Shown here: piece by piece, positions 17,773 to 27,600 of the stretch | How the letters are laid out: every line of letters starts with the position of its first letter | How positions within the stretch are numbered: the stretch's first letter is position 1 | Made by a program: the position numbers and the translations under genes | Notes under the pieces: generated by a model | Databases searched by the model: none | What the model saw: the letters and a program-made list of their open reading frames with translations, nothing else | What the model was told of the DNA's origin: nothing | NCBI RefSeq assembly: GCF_002929845.1 | Contig: NZ_PJJS01000038.1 | Span: forward strand, 18,253 to 82,252 | Reading direction: 5' to 3' | Origin: Cryobacterium sp. M96 | Lineage (GTDB): Bacteria > Actinomycetota > Actinomycetes > Actinomycetales > Microbacteriaceae | DNA length: 64,000 bases

Positions 17773-18119
17773 GGTGACTCCTTCGGCGGCCATCCGCCCC
17801 CTTCGGGTGAGGTCGGCTGGCGGGGTGGATGGCGGACCAGGTCACTCACGAGAGCTCTGCCGGCACGAAACGCCTGGGCAGAGACGCCATACTTAGTCTC
17901 ACACAGCACGAATCGGATGTGCACCCCACTCTGCGCCGAAAACGTGCGCGCGTCCGGCACCTCACGCAGTTTTCCGCCACAACGGGCGATGACGGATGCC
18001 GCACGTCCGCCCGTTGCTCCGCTCGCCACGGCGCAGCTATCCAGTGAATTGCGCTATCGGGCGCGGGTTTTCTGCGTTAATGCGTGCGCCAGCGCAACGA
18101 TGCCCCCTAGACTCTCGGC
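17773..18119. other. 347-bp divergent regulatory region (ddaH / Lrp)
   Basis: No gene seen. On the minus strand TAAGTAT near 17889-17895 is a possible ddaH -10. TTGCGCT (18049-18055) and AGCGCAA (18091-18097) form widely spaced inverted arms upstream of the Lrp gene, which could be Lrp half-sites. Confidence 0.4.
18108..18119 (+). promoter_or_regulatory. Leaderless -10 of the Lrp gene
   Basis: TAGACT (18108-18113) followed by six bases and ATG 18120. Confidence 0.65.
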
Positions 18120-18557
18120 ATGGACAACCTCGACCGTGGCATTCTCGACCTGCTCCGCCAGAACGCCCGGGCGGGATACGGCGATATCGGCTCGGTCGTC
18201 GGACTCTCGGCGTCGGCCGTGAAACGCCGGGTCGACCGGCTCGTGGCCGACCGCGTCATCCGCGGTTTCACCATCCAGGTGGATCCGGCCATCGACGGCA
18301 TGAGCACCGAGGCCTACGTCGAGCTGTTCTGCCGCGGCACCGTGGCGCCCGAGGAATTACTGCGCATCCTGTCCGGGGTGCCAGAGGTCGTGGACGCCGG
18401 AACCGTCACGGGCAGCGCCGACGCCATCGTGCACATCCGGGCCCGGGACATCCCCGGTCTGGAGGCGGCGCTGGAAAAGGTGCGTTTGGCACCCAACGTG
18501 GACCACACCCGCAGCGCGATCGTGCTCTCCCGGCTGATTCACCGCTCCGCCGAGTAG
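18120..18557 (+). CDS. Lrp/AsnC-family transcriptional regulator
   Basis: 145 residues: an N-terminal helix-turn-helix (LDLLRQNARAGYGDIGSVVGLSASAVKRRVDRL) and the C-terminal RAM ligand-binding domain with VDAGTVTGSADAIVHIR. It is divergent from ddaH-rocD, so it probably activates them in response to arginine, ornithine or a related amino acid. The start is set by the adjacent -10. Confidence 0.93.
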   Translation: MDNLDRGILDLLRQNARAGYGDIGSVVGLSASAVKRRVDRLVADRVIRGFTIQVDPAIDGMSTEAYVELFCRGTVAPEELLRILSGVPEVVDAGTVTGSADAIVHIRARDIPGLEAALEKVRLAPNVDHTRSAIVLSRLIHRSAE

Positions 18558-18619
18558 CCGCCCGGCTCCCAGCAGGATCGGACCGGCCGGCGCCGAGGAC
18601 ATCAGCGCGGCGCGTGTCG

Positions 18620-19393
18620 CTAGCCCGGCACCGGGACGGGGCGCCGGGTCACGGGGGCCAGCAGGTGGATCAGGGCGACCGCCGCGATCGATCCGGCGCA
18701 GAGGATGCCGGCAAGCACCACGATCTGGAACCGCCCTGCCTCGAGCGGCGAGGCTCCACCGAAAATCGCTCCCACGAAGGCTCCGGGCAGCGTGACCAGC
18801 CCGGTGGTCTTCGTCTGGTCGGTCGAGGGGATCAGGGCGAAGTACACCGCGCGGCAGGCCAGTTCTCGGGTGGACTGGCGCGGGGTGGCGCCGAGGGCCA
18901 GCCAGCCCTCGACCTCCTCCCAGTGCTCGGTCACGCCCTCGGTGAAGCGCCGGCCGGAGAGCGTGGCGATCGACATGGCGTTGCCGATGATGATGCCGCC
19001 GAACGACAACACGTAGCGCGGCGTGAACTCGAGCGCGCCGGTGCCGAAGACCACGAGGAGGGTGACCATCACGCCCAGGCCCATCGAGGCGGCCACCCAG
19101 GCCGCGTGCCGCCGGGTGGCGCCGATCCGGCGGGTGACCGTGCCGACCGCAGCGGTGAACATGACCGCCAGACCCACGCCGACCCAGAACGGGTCGGAGA
19201 TGATGCCGCTGAGGATCAGGCTGATCGCGGCGAGCTGCAGGGCGCCGCGCAGCACGGCGAGGGCCGGTGCGAACGGATGCGGCACCCGGTAGCCGCGCAG
19301 CACCAGCGTGACGATCGCGATGAGCAGCGCGATCCCGAGCAGGGTCGGCGCCAGTCCGGCCAGCTGGGCGGGGAGGTCGCGGGGCCAGGTCAC
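18620..19393 (-). CDS. FetB/YbbM-family (UPF0014) membrane protein
   Basis: Seven-helix permease of 257 residues. Family marks include RGALQLAAISLIL, FGGIIIGNAMSIATLSGRR, EVEGWLALGATPRQS and TTGLVTLPGAFVGAIFGGASPLEAGRFQIVVL. In E. coli FetB pairs with the ATPase FetA and is linked to iron export and peroxide resistance. No ATPase gene is adjacent here. The GTG start is six bases after TAGGCT. The gene is probably independent of the ole genes upstream. Confidence 0.87.
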   Translation of the reverse strand: MTWPRDLPAQLAGLAPTLLGIALLIAIVTLVLRGYRVPHPFAPALAVLRGALQLAAISLILSGIISDPFWVGVGLAVMFTAAVGTVTRRIGATRRHAAWVAASMGLGVMVTLLVVFGTGALEFTPRYVLSFGGIIIGNAMSIATLSGRRFTEGVTEHWEEVEGWLALGATPRQSTRELACRAVYFALIPSTDQTKTTGLVTLPGAFVGAIFGGASPLEAGRFQIVVLAGILCAGSIAAVALIHLLAPVTRRPVPVPG

Positions 19394-19405
19394 GTGACGA
19401 GCCTA
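19394..19405 (-). promoter_or_regulatory. Leaderless -10 of the FetB-like gene
   Basis: TAGGCT on the minus strand, six bases before the GTG start at 19393. Confidence 0.55.
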
Positions 19406-19539
19406 GCGAGCCGCCGCGCCCGGCAGGCCCCGGTGATCGGAATCCGTCAACGACTGGGCTCCGTCAGCGCGCGGAAGGGGCGCTGGCGATCGCACGGACG
19501 GCCCTGGGCATCCGTTGAGGCCGCCAGTGCCCGAGAAAG

Positions 19540-20508
19540 CTAGCCGTCGTACGAGGCGGCGAGGCGGCGGAAGCCCTCATCGAGGCTCACCGCGGGCGTC
19601 CACCGCAGCTCGGACCGGGTGCGGCGCTGGTCGAACCAGTGCGCGGTCGAGAGCTGCTCGGCCAGGAACCGGGTCATCGGCGGCTCGTCGGCGCCCGGAC
19701 GGATGCGCCAGGCCGCCTCGATCAGCGCCCCCGCACCGCGGGCAACTGCGGCCGGGACCCGCCAGGCCGGCGCCGGCACGCCGGCGGCCCGGCACATGCC
19801 CGCGAGCAGTTCGGCGACCGGCCGCGGCTCCCCGTTCGTGATCACGTAGGAGCGGCCGTGCACGGCGTCGGCCTGATCGAGGGCTGCCGCGATGGCCGTG
19901 GCGGCGTTGTCGATGTAGGTGGTGTCGATCAGGGCGGCGCCGTGGCCGAGCAGCGGCAGGCGTCCGGCGCGGGCGCGCTCGACGATCCGGGCCACGAGCT
20001 GGGTGTCTCCCGGGCCCCAGACCAGGTGCGGCCGCACGGCGACCACGCGCAGGGCGGCCGAATCCGCGGCGAGGGCGACCAGTTCGGCCTCGGCCTTGGT
20101 GCGGGCGTAGGGACCGCGGGCTTCGGCCGGGTCGGCCGGCTCGGCTTCGCTGCCGACAATGGATGCCCCGGTGTGGGCGACCGAGGGCGACGACACGAAG
20201 ACGAAGCGGGAGGCTCCGGCATCCGCGGCCGCGGCCAGCAGGGTGCGCGTGCCGCCCACGTTCACGGCGGCGAACTCGGCCGGGCTGCCGGCCAGGGACA
20301 CCTTGGCGGCCAGGTGCACGACCGCGTCCATTCCGGCGACGGCGCGCCGGGCCTCGGCGGGCGCGGTGACCGAGCCGAGCAGGTCGGTCACGCCGGGCAC
20401 GCCCGACGGGCGCCGCTGGAAGGCTCGCACCTCGTGTCCGGCGGCCGCGATCTCGGCCGCGACGGCCCGGCCGAGGAAGCCGCTGGCCCCGGTGACAAGC
20501 ACCCTCAC
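19540..20508 (-). CDS. oleD: OleD-like 2-alkyl-3-ketoacid reductase (extended SDR)
   Basis: NADPH-dependent reductase of the 3-beta-HSD/epimerase family, 322 residues. The nucleotide-binding loop is VTGASGFLGRAV, and the catalytic Tyr-Lys pair is in GPYARTKAEAEL with a serine in FVSSPSVAH. In the ole pathway it reduces the beta-keto acid made by OleA to a beta-hydroxy acid. Assignment as OleD rests on its position after oleBC and oleA in the same direction. Alone it would be called only an epimerase-like protein. GTG start. Confidence 0.85.
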   Translation of the reverse strand: MRVLVTGASGFLGRAVAAEIAAAGHEVRAFQRRPSGVPGVTDLLGSVTAPAEARRAVAGMDAVVHLAAKVSLAGSPAEFAAVNVGGTRTLLAAAADAGASRFVFVSSPSVAHTGASIVGSEAEPADPAEARGPYARTKAEAELVALAADSAALRVVAVRPHLVWGPGDTQLVARIVERARAGRLPLLGHGAALIDTTYIDNAATAIAAALDQADAVHGRSYVITNGEPRPVAELLAGMCRAAGVPAPAWRVPAAVARGAGALIEAAWRIRPGADEPPMTRFLAEQLSTAHWFDQRRTRSELRWTPAVSLDEGFRRLAASYDG

Positions 20509-20536
20509 GGCAGCACCGTCGGCGAAAATGTGCTGC

Positions 20537-20594
20537 GCGGGTGCTGCGCCGCTGCGCGCGTGGCGTGCCGGCAGCGGAGGGGCGCAGCCTGCGC
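20537..20594. repeat. 58-bp repeat, copy B
   Basis: Begins GCGGGTGCTGCGCCG like the copy at 4151-4208 and aligns over the full 58 bp without gaps, with about seven differences. It lies in the 103-bp gap between oleBC and oleD on the same operon strand, so it could attenuate or process the message. Its hairpin is weaker than in copy A. Confidence 0.7.
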
Positions 20595-20611
20595 GTGACG
20601 AGAGAGGCGCC

Positions 20612-23425
20612 TCACGGGCGAGTCATCCGCGCACCGGAAAGGATGCCGCCGGCCCAGCGCCCCAGCCGGGTGCGGTCGATCTTCGAGTTGTGACGGATGT
20701 CCGTGGGCAGGTGCGGCACGACCAGCACCGCGGCCAGCGGCAGCCCCGCGACGGCACGCACGGCGGCGGCCAGCCCGGGGTCGGCCAGCGCAACCCGGCG
20801 GGTCGGCGTGCGGGTCTCGACCACGGCGACCACCTGCTGGGTGCCGGTCGGCCCAACCCCGACGACGGCGGCCCGGGCCACCGCTGCGACGGACTCGATG
20901 CGCTGCTCGGGACCGACCGGGGTCACGACGCCGATCGCCGTCGTGATCACATGCGGCAGGCGCCCTTCCACCCAGAGGCGTCCGGCGTCGTCGAAGTGCC
21001 CGACGTCGCCCGTGCGGTGCCAGCGTTCACCGGGCACGGCGCCGCTGCGGGCGGCCCGGTCGGTCAGCCACAGGCGGTCGTAGTGGTCCTCGACGTGCGG
21101 CGCGGAGACCACGATCTCGCCGGTGACCCCGGCGGCCTCCGACAGCTCGCCGGTGGCGTGCCCCTCGGCGTCGAGGGCGCTCGTGCGGATGCGCGTGGTC
21201 GCCGTCGCGCGGCCGACGCAGACCCCGCCGGGGCCGGCCGGGGCATCCGTCGCCGTCGCGGCAGAGGACAAGGCAGACGGCGAGACCCCCGGCGTGGTCG
21301 CCGTGGCCATCGCCTCGCGGATGCCGTCGAGCGAGATGTCGGCCATCAGCAGCCCCTCGGTCATGCCGTAGGGCGTGTGCGCGGAGGCCGACGGCATCAG
21401 CCGGGCCGCGGCCGCGAGCAGTGGCTCGGAGACGGGGGCACCAGCGGAGAGAAAGCTCGACACGCCGGCGAGGCTGACATGGTCGGCGGCGGTCAGGCTG
21501 CCGGCGGTGGCCACGACGTTGGCCAGCGCGGCCGGCGACAGGAATACCACGGTCGCGTCGATGGCGGCGACCGCGGCGGCGACGGATGCGGCGGTCAGGG
21601 TCTTCGGCTTCGTCACGTCCATGTCCGGGGTCACCGAGCGGGCGCCGAGGGCCGGGCCGAGCAGCGCGAACGGGGCGAAGCCGGCCACCAGGCCGGTGCC
21701 GCGGCCCACGCCGTACTGCGCGAACAGCGCGTGGCTGACCGCGGCGAGCTGGCCGTGCGTGTAGACGACGCCCTTGGCCGGCCCGGTCGAGCCGGAGGTG
21801 AACAGCACGGCGGCAGTGTCTCCGGGTTCCGGCGGCGGCGGAAGCTGCTCGTCCCCGCCGAGCGCGATCAGCTCGGCGAGGGTGGCGGAGATGTCGAGGG
21901 CGCGCATGGCGGCGCGGGGAAACCGCGCCACGGAGATCTTCTGGCCGGGCCAGTCGAGGGCCCGGGCGGCGAGCAGCCCGGGGACGGCGCCGATCACGTG
22001 GTCGGGGCGCGCGCCGCGCACGGCGCGGGTCAGCCCGCGTAGGCCGAGGCCGGCATCCGCGACCACCACGACCGCGCCGATCCGCACGCAGGCGTAGAGC
22101 ACCGCGGTCAGGTCGGCGCCGGGTGGAACGAGCAGCGAGACCCGGTCGCCTTTCCGCACGCCGATACGATCGAGGCCGCAGGCGAGCTGCCGCACCCGCC
22201 GGGAGAGCAGGCGCCAGCTGACGACGCGGGGTGCGCCGCCCCCGGGCGGGGCCATGTCGATCAGCGCGGTCTCGTCGCTGTTCTGCAGTTCCTCCAGATA
22301 GTGCCAGAGCGGATGCCGCTCGCCGGCCGCCCAGCCGTCCACACCCTGTTCGACCGAAACGGCAACCTGAGGGGCAGCGGAGGAAGCGGCGGAGGCGGCA
22401 GCGGCGATTGCAGCGGCAGGCACCGCGCGGTCGCCGAGCCAGGTCAGGGCGGCCGCGGCGTAGTCGACGTCTTCCATGACGAGATGCCCGGCACCCTCGA
22501 AGCGATGCACGTCCGCGTGCGGCAGGCGGTCCACGAGGTCGTCGAGGTAGCGATCGCTGAAGATCGGGTCGGTCGGGCCCCAGAGCATCAGGGCCGGTAC
22601 GGTCAGGTCGCGGATGCCGCCGGAGATGCGGGCGATTTCGGCCGCGCTTTCGTGTGCGCCATGCACCGGGATGTCGGCGACGAACGCGCCGATCCCGCCG
22701 CGGCGGGCCGCGCCGCGGTAGGGCGCGCGATACGCCTGCTTCACCGCGGCCGGAAGCGGCGGGTGCGCCAGTGCCAGTGTCGTCTCCAGAAACGCCGGCG
22801 TGGCCACAGTGCCGGAGCCGAGCACGCTGCTCCGCAGGGCCAGCCGCAGCGGGGCCGGCACCGGCGCATCGCTCGGCTGGTGCACGGCCGTGTTCAGCAG
22901 CATGACCCCGGCGAGCACGTCCGGGTGGTCGACGGCCCAGCCGAGCGAGATCGACCCGCCCCAGTCGTGACCGAAGGTGACCACCGGGCCGGCCAGGCCG
23001 AGGGTGTCGGTGAGCTCGCCCAGGTCCCGCACGCGCGTGGCGAGCGGGCGCACCGCGCCGCTTCGCTCGGAGAAGCCCATCTCGAGCTGGTCGACGGCGA
23101 TGACGCGCCAGGCCTCGCCGCCGTGACAGGCCGCATCCGTCGCCGCCGTGACGAACTCGCGCCACAGGTAGGACCAGGTGGGGTTACCGTGCACGCAGAG
23201 CACCGTGCCCACGGGGGTGACGCCCAGCTCGGCGAGACGCTCCGCGTTGTCGAGCAGGTGCCAGGTGCGGGTGACCGGATGCCCGGAGGCGGTCGACACG
23301 ACCGGCACCAGGCGCGAGAACGCGGCATCGAGCCCCGACAGGCCGGCCGGCGGCAGGGACGCGGGCGCCGGCGTCGCCGCGGCGCGCGGGAGACGGTAGG
23401 ACACGGGGGCAGAGCCGCGCTTCAC
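20612..23425 (-). CDS. oleBC: OleB-OleC fusion: beta-lactone decarboxylase plus beta-lactone synthetase
   Basis: 937 residues joining two olefin-pathway enzymes. Residues 1 to about 335 are an alpha/beta hydrolase of the haloalkane-dehalogenase type (OleB): HGNPTWSYLWREF, nucleophile Asp in GHDWGG (about 153), acid in LWGPTDPIFSD and base in GAGHLVMED. After an alanine-rich linker, about 370 to 937 is an AMP-ligase fold (OleC): TSGSTGPAKGV (about 543) and TPYGMTEG (about 685). OleC closes the beta-hydroxy acid to a beta-lactone and OleB decarboxylates it to a cis-olefin. B-C fusions are known in actinobacteria such as Micrococcus. The GTG start overlaps the oleA stop (GTGA). Confidence 0.9.
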   Translation of the reverse strand: MKRGSAPVSYRLPRAAATPAPASLPPAGLSGLDAAFSRLVPVVSTASGHPVTRTWHLLDNAERLAELGVTPVGTVLCVHGNPTWSYLWREFVTAATDAACHGGEAWRVIAVDQLEMGFSERSGAVRPLATRVRDLGELTDTLGLAGPVVTFGHDWGGSISLGWAVDHPDVLAGVMLLNTAVHQPSDAPVPAPLRLALRSSVLGSGTVATPAFLETTLALAHPPLPAAVKQAYRAPYRGAARRGGIGAFVADIPVHGAHESAAEIARISGGIRDLTVPALMLWGPTDPIFSDRYLDDLVDRLPHADVHRFEGAGHLVMEDVDYAAAALTWLGDRAVPAAAIAAAASAASSAAPQVAVSVEQGVDGWAAGERHPLWHYLEELQNSDETALIDMAPPGGGAPRVVSWRLLSRRVRQLACGLDRIGVRKGDRVSLLVPPGADLTAVLYACVRIGAVVVVADAGLGLRGLTRAVRGARPDHVIGAVPGLLAARALDWPGQKISVARFPRAAMRALDISATLAELIALGGDEQLPPPPEPGDTAAVLFTSGSTGPAKGVVYTHGQLAAVSHALFAQYGVGRGTGLVAGFAPFALLGPALGARSVTPDMDVTKPKTLTAASVAAAVAAIDATVVFLSPAALANVVATAGSLTAADHVSLAGVSSFLSAGAPVSEPLLAAAARLMPSASAHTPYGMTEGLLMADISLDGIREAMATATTPGVSPSALSSAATATDAPAGPGGVCVGRATATTRIRTSALDAEGHATGELSEAAGVTGEIVVSAPHVEDHYDRLWLTDRAARSGAVPGERWHRTGDVGHFDDAGRLWVEGRLPHVITTAIGVVTPVGPEQRIESVAAVARAAVVGVGPTGTQQVVAVVETRTPTRRVALADPGLAAAVRAVAGLPLAAVLVVPHLPTDIRHNSKIDRTRLGRWAGGILSGARMTRP

Positions 23426-24444
23426 CAGGCGAGTTCCATCATGGCCGTGTTCAGGCCACTGCCGACGCCCATCAGCAGCACCCGGTCGCCGGTCCTGAGC
23501 CGCGCGGCTTCCTCGGCCAGGGTGATCGGGATCGACGCGGGCCCCACATTGCCGTACAGCGGGTAGGTGAGCGGCACCCGGCTGCGGTCCAGCCCGGTCG
23601 CCTTCACGATCGCGTCGGTGTGCACATCCGACACCTGGTGCAGGATGTACCGGTCCATGCCCGACCAGTTCCAGTCGCGTTTGGCCTCGGTCCAGGCCGA
23701 AACGACGAGCTCCATGCCACCCTTGAGCAGCGCCTTGGCGTCGGTGAACATGCCGTCGACGCTGCCGACGCAGAGGCCGTTGAACTCGGTGGCGGCGCGG
23801 GTCACGCCGCCGAGGATGCGGTGCCCCTCCGGATGCGCGTCGGCCCGACCGAGCACGGCCGCGGCCGCGCCGGAGCCGAGCGTCAGGCTCGCGAACTCGC
23901 TCATGAAGTCCTTGCGGTTGATGTCCGGGCGGCCGAGGCGCTCGATCGTGTTGGTCTGGATCTCGTCGGCGTCCTCCCCGTCGATGATCACGGCGTACTG
24001 CACCTGGCCGGAGTCGATCAGCTGTGCGGCCAGGGTCATGCCGTTGACGAAACCGAGGCAGGCGTTCGCGATGTCGAAGTTCGTGGCCGAGGAGGGCAGG
24101 CCGAGGCCGTGGTGGATGCGCACGGCCACCGAGGGCTCGAGGTGCTTGCGGGTCACCGAGGTGTTGATCATCAGGCCGACCTGGCCCGGTTGGATGCCGG
24201 CGGCGGCCAGGGCGCGCGTGCCGGCCGCGACGGCCGCGTCGTCGAAGGCCTGGCCGGGCGCCCAGTTGCGGCGCTCATGCACGCCCGCCACCCGCTGGAG
24301 CAGGCCGCTCGGCAGCTTCAGCCGTTTGAGGGCCGGCTGCAGGCGACGATCGATGTCCACCGAGGTCGTGACCTGCGGGGCGAGCTCGGTCGCCACCGAC
24401 AGCAGGGCGACATTGCGGTGCGTCGTCGTTGCGTTACCGTCCAA
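23422..24444 (-). CDS. oleA: OleA: acyl-CoA head-to-head condensing thiolase
   Basis: KAS-III-like enzyme that condenses two acyl-CoA chains without decarboxylation into a beta-keto acid. The catalytic cysteine is in DIANACLGFVNG (about residue 129), the histidine in ILHQVSDVHT, the asparagine in YGNVGPASIP, and the OleA-specific glutamate in HLEPSVA. The frame is open to 24525, but TTG 24444 is preferred. It gives 340 residues starting DGNATTTHRN like known OleA proteins, with AGGGGAT a few bases upstream. It is first gene of oleA-oleBC-oleD. Confidence 0.9.
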   Translation of the reverse strand: MDGNATTTHRNVALLSVATELAPQVTTSVDIDRRLQPALKRLKLPSGLLQRVAGVHERRNWAPGQAFDDAAVAAGTRALAAAGIQPGQVGLMINTSVTRKHLEPSVAVRIHHGLGLPSSATNFDIANACLGFVNGMTLAAQLIDSGQVQYAVIIDGEDADEIQTNTIERLGRPDINRKDFMSEFASLTLGSGAAAAVLGRADAHPEGHRILGGVTRAATEFNGLCVGSVDGMFTDAKALLKGGMELVVSAWTEAKRDWNWSGMDRYILHQVSDVHTDAIVKATGLDRSRVPLTYPLYGNVGPASIPITLAEEAARLRTGDRVLLMGVGSGLNTAMMELAW

Positions 24445-24543
24445 CTGTGGATCCCCTGTCGAATTGCAGCAGTGGTCAGCCGCGCCTCGATCATTGTGCA
24501 CCAGAAGCCTGATCGTTGTCCGCACTCCTGCTGGTGCAGTCGA

Positions 24544-24575
24544 CCGCAGACTGCGGCCACCAAAATCCTATTTTA
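24544..24575 (-). promoter_or_regulatory. Probable ole promoter with palindromic operator
   Basis: On the minus strand TAAAAT (24575-24570) is a good -10. CCGCAGACTGCGG, a perfect 13-bp palindrome at 24544-24556, lies just downstream of the expected start of transcription. This is the only sizeable gap (173 bp) before oleA. Confidence 0.45.
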
Positions 24576-24617
24576 GCCTTGTGGTCGACCGCCGTCGCAC
24601 GGGCCGCAGCCCGGCCC

Positions 24618-27600
24618 CTAGATGATCCCCTCGGAGAGTGTGCTCGGGTTGCCGAAGCGGTGCGCCGTGATCGAGATCGCCTGCTCGCGCAGGAACGGGA
24701 GCAGCTCGACCCGGCCGGCCTGGGTGACGGGGTGTGCGTACACCGCGATGTCCGGGCTGCCGCCGAGCGCGTGGGCCAGGCGGGAGGCCTCCGCCTGCGC
24801 CCCTGTCAGGCGGTCCCCGCCGATCAGGCGCACCCGGCTGGTGCGGATGCCACCGGCCTCGGCCCGCTGCAGCCATTCGTCGTCGCTCTCGACCGAGACC
24901 GCGATCTCGCGCTCGGCGAGCACGTTGCGCACCATCGGCGGCACCGGGATGGCGCTGGAGACCTCGAACGACGCCGTCGACAGGGTCGCGGCAATGATCA
25001 CGCGCAGCAGGTCGGCGAGGGTGCCGGCCTCGGTCAGGCGCACGGTGACGGGCAGCGGGCGGTAGCGGAACAGGTTGCGTTCGAGACCGAGGTCTGAGAC
25101 GTCCCTGACCGCGCCGAACTCGTCGCGCCAGGCCAGCGCGTCACTCAGCGCCGACCGGCGCAGCACGTCGAAGTCCGCGTAGTCGAGCACGGTCTGCGCC
25201 GCCTCTATCAGGGCGGTGACGGTTTGGTCGAGGCCGCGCAGGTGGAGCGTCGAGCTGTTGCGGCCGGCTTCGCTCACCCAGCTGCCGAACCCGTACAGGT
25301 AGTTCGGGCCGCCGGCCTTGGTGCCCGGTCCCACGGCCGAGCGCTTCCAGCCGCCGAAGGGCTGGCGCTGCACGATCGCGCCGGTGATGCCACGATTCAC
25401 GTAGAGGTTGCCGGCCTCGATCGTGTCCAGCCATTCGGTCAGCTCGGCCGGGTCGAGCGAGTGCAGCCCCGAGGTGAGGCCGTAGTCGACCGCGTTCTGG
25501 AAACGGATGGCTTCCGCCAGGTTGCGGGCGTGCATCACTCCGAGCACGGGCCCGAAGAACTCGGTCAGGTGCACGTAGGAGCCGGGCAGCACCCCGGTGC
25601 GGATGCCCGGCGACCAGAGGGTGCCGGACTCGTCGAGCTGCTGGGGCTCGACCAGCCACTTTTCGCCGACGCCGAGCGTGGTGAGGGCGTGGCGCAGCTT
25701 GCCCTCGGCCGGCTCGATGATGGGGCCCATCTGGGTGACCGGGTCGGAGGGGCGGCCGACGCGCAGGGAGGTCGCGGCATCCGTCAACTGACTGATGAAG
25801 CGCTCCGATTTGGCGACCGATCCGACCAGGATGACCAGGCTCGCGGCCGAGCACTTCTGCCCGGCGTGCCCGAAGGCGCTTTTGATGACATCGGCGGCGG
25901 CGAGGTCGAGGTCGGCGGAGGGAGTGACGATGATGGCGTTCTTGCCGCTTGTCTCGGCCAGGAGGGGCAGGTCCTCGCGGAAGCTGCGGAACAGCTGCGC
26001 GGTCTCGTAGCCCCCGGTCAGGATGACGCGGTCGACGGCCGGGTGCGAGATCAGGCGGGTACCCAGTTCCCGGTCGGCGAGGTCCACGAGCACGAGCAGG
26101 TCGCGCGGCACGCCGGCTTCCCAGAGCGCCTCGACCATGACCGCGCCGGAACGCTGGGCGAGCTTGGCGGGCTTGACGATGACGCCGGAGCCGGCCGCGA
26201 GGGCGGCGAGCACGCCGCCGGCGGAGATGGCTACCGGGAAATTCCACGGCGGGGTGACCACGGTCAGCTTCGAGGGCACGAAGATCGCGCCCTGCACGGC
26301 GTCGAGGTCGCGGGCCCGTTCGGCGTAGTAGTGGGCGAAGTCGATCGCCTCGCTGACCTCGGGGTCACCCTCGGCGATGGTCTTACCGGTTTCGGCGGCC
26401 ATCACCTCGATCAGGCGGTCGCGGTTCGCGGCGAGCGCGAGCCCGGCCCGGTGAAGCACTGCGGCGCGCTCCGCTCCGGTGCGCTGCCCCCAGGCGGCGC
26501 CGCAGGCCGCCGCGGCCTCAATCAGGCGGTCCAGCTCGGCCGGGTCGCTGACCCGGGCGTCACGGATGGCGTCCAGCCCGAGCGTGGAGGTCTCGACCCG
26601 GCTCAGGATGTGACGACCCCAGGCCCGGTTCGCGGGCAGGGACGGGTCTGTGTCGGGTTCGTTGTGGAAACCGGGGTGCGGCAGGCTCTCGACCGAGCCG
26701 CGGGTGAGCCCGAGCACGGCTGCGGTGAGCCCGACGCCGGACTCGTCGCCGAATTCATCCTCGTCATCGCCGGATTCGCTTGCGGGTACCTCGCCGCGGC
26801 CGGCTGCATCGAGCTGGGTGACCTGGGTACGGTCCTGGCGGCGGTTCGGCTGTGGGACGACCGCGTCGAGGCCCGCGAGAGAGGCCAGGAACCGCTCCTT
26901 CTCGCGGTCGAAGAGCTGCGGGGAACTCGTCAGCTCGAACACCGCCGACATGAAGTTGTCCTGGCTGGCGTTCTCCTCGAGGCGGCGGATCAGGTAGCTG
27001 ATGGCCACGTCGAATTCGGCCGGGTTCACGACGGGCGTGTAGAGCAGGAGGCGGCCGACGTCGCGGCTCACGGCCTCGGCCTGGCTGGTGGCCATGCCCA
27101 GCAGCATCTCGAACTCGACCCGGTCGTCCACGCCGCGCTTCGTGGCCAGGAGGTGGGCCCAGGCCACGTCGAAGAGGTTGTGGCCGGCGACGCCGATCTT
27201 GACGGCATCCGTGTTCTGCGGGGTGAAGGCCCAGTCGAGCACGCGCTTGTAGTTCGTGTCGCTGTCCTGCTTGGTGGAGTAGGTCGCCAGCGGCCAGTCG
27301 TGCACGGCCGAGTCGACGTGTTCCATGGCCAGGTTGGCGCCCTTGACGACGCGCACCTTGATCGGGGCTCCGCCCGCGGCCCGGCGGCCCTGCGCCCAGT
27401 GGGTAAGACCCTGCAGGGCCCCGAGGGCGTCGGGCAGATAGGCCTGCAGCACGATGCCGGCCTCCAAGTGCAGCAGCTGAGGCTGGTCGAGGATGCGCTC
27501 GAACACCGCGATGGTGAGGTCGAGGTCGCGGTACTCCTCCATGTCGAGGTTGATGAACTTGGCCCCGGTGGTGGAGCCGCCCCCGGTGGTCGAACCGCCC

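Noticed and set aside
20159..22042. A 627-codon plus-strand open frame opposite oleBC/oleD
   Set aside because: Antisense shadow of recognised ole genes, Gly/Arg-rich with no motif.
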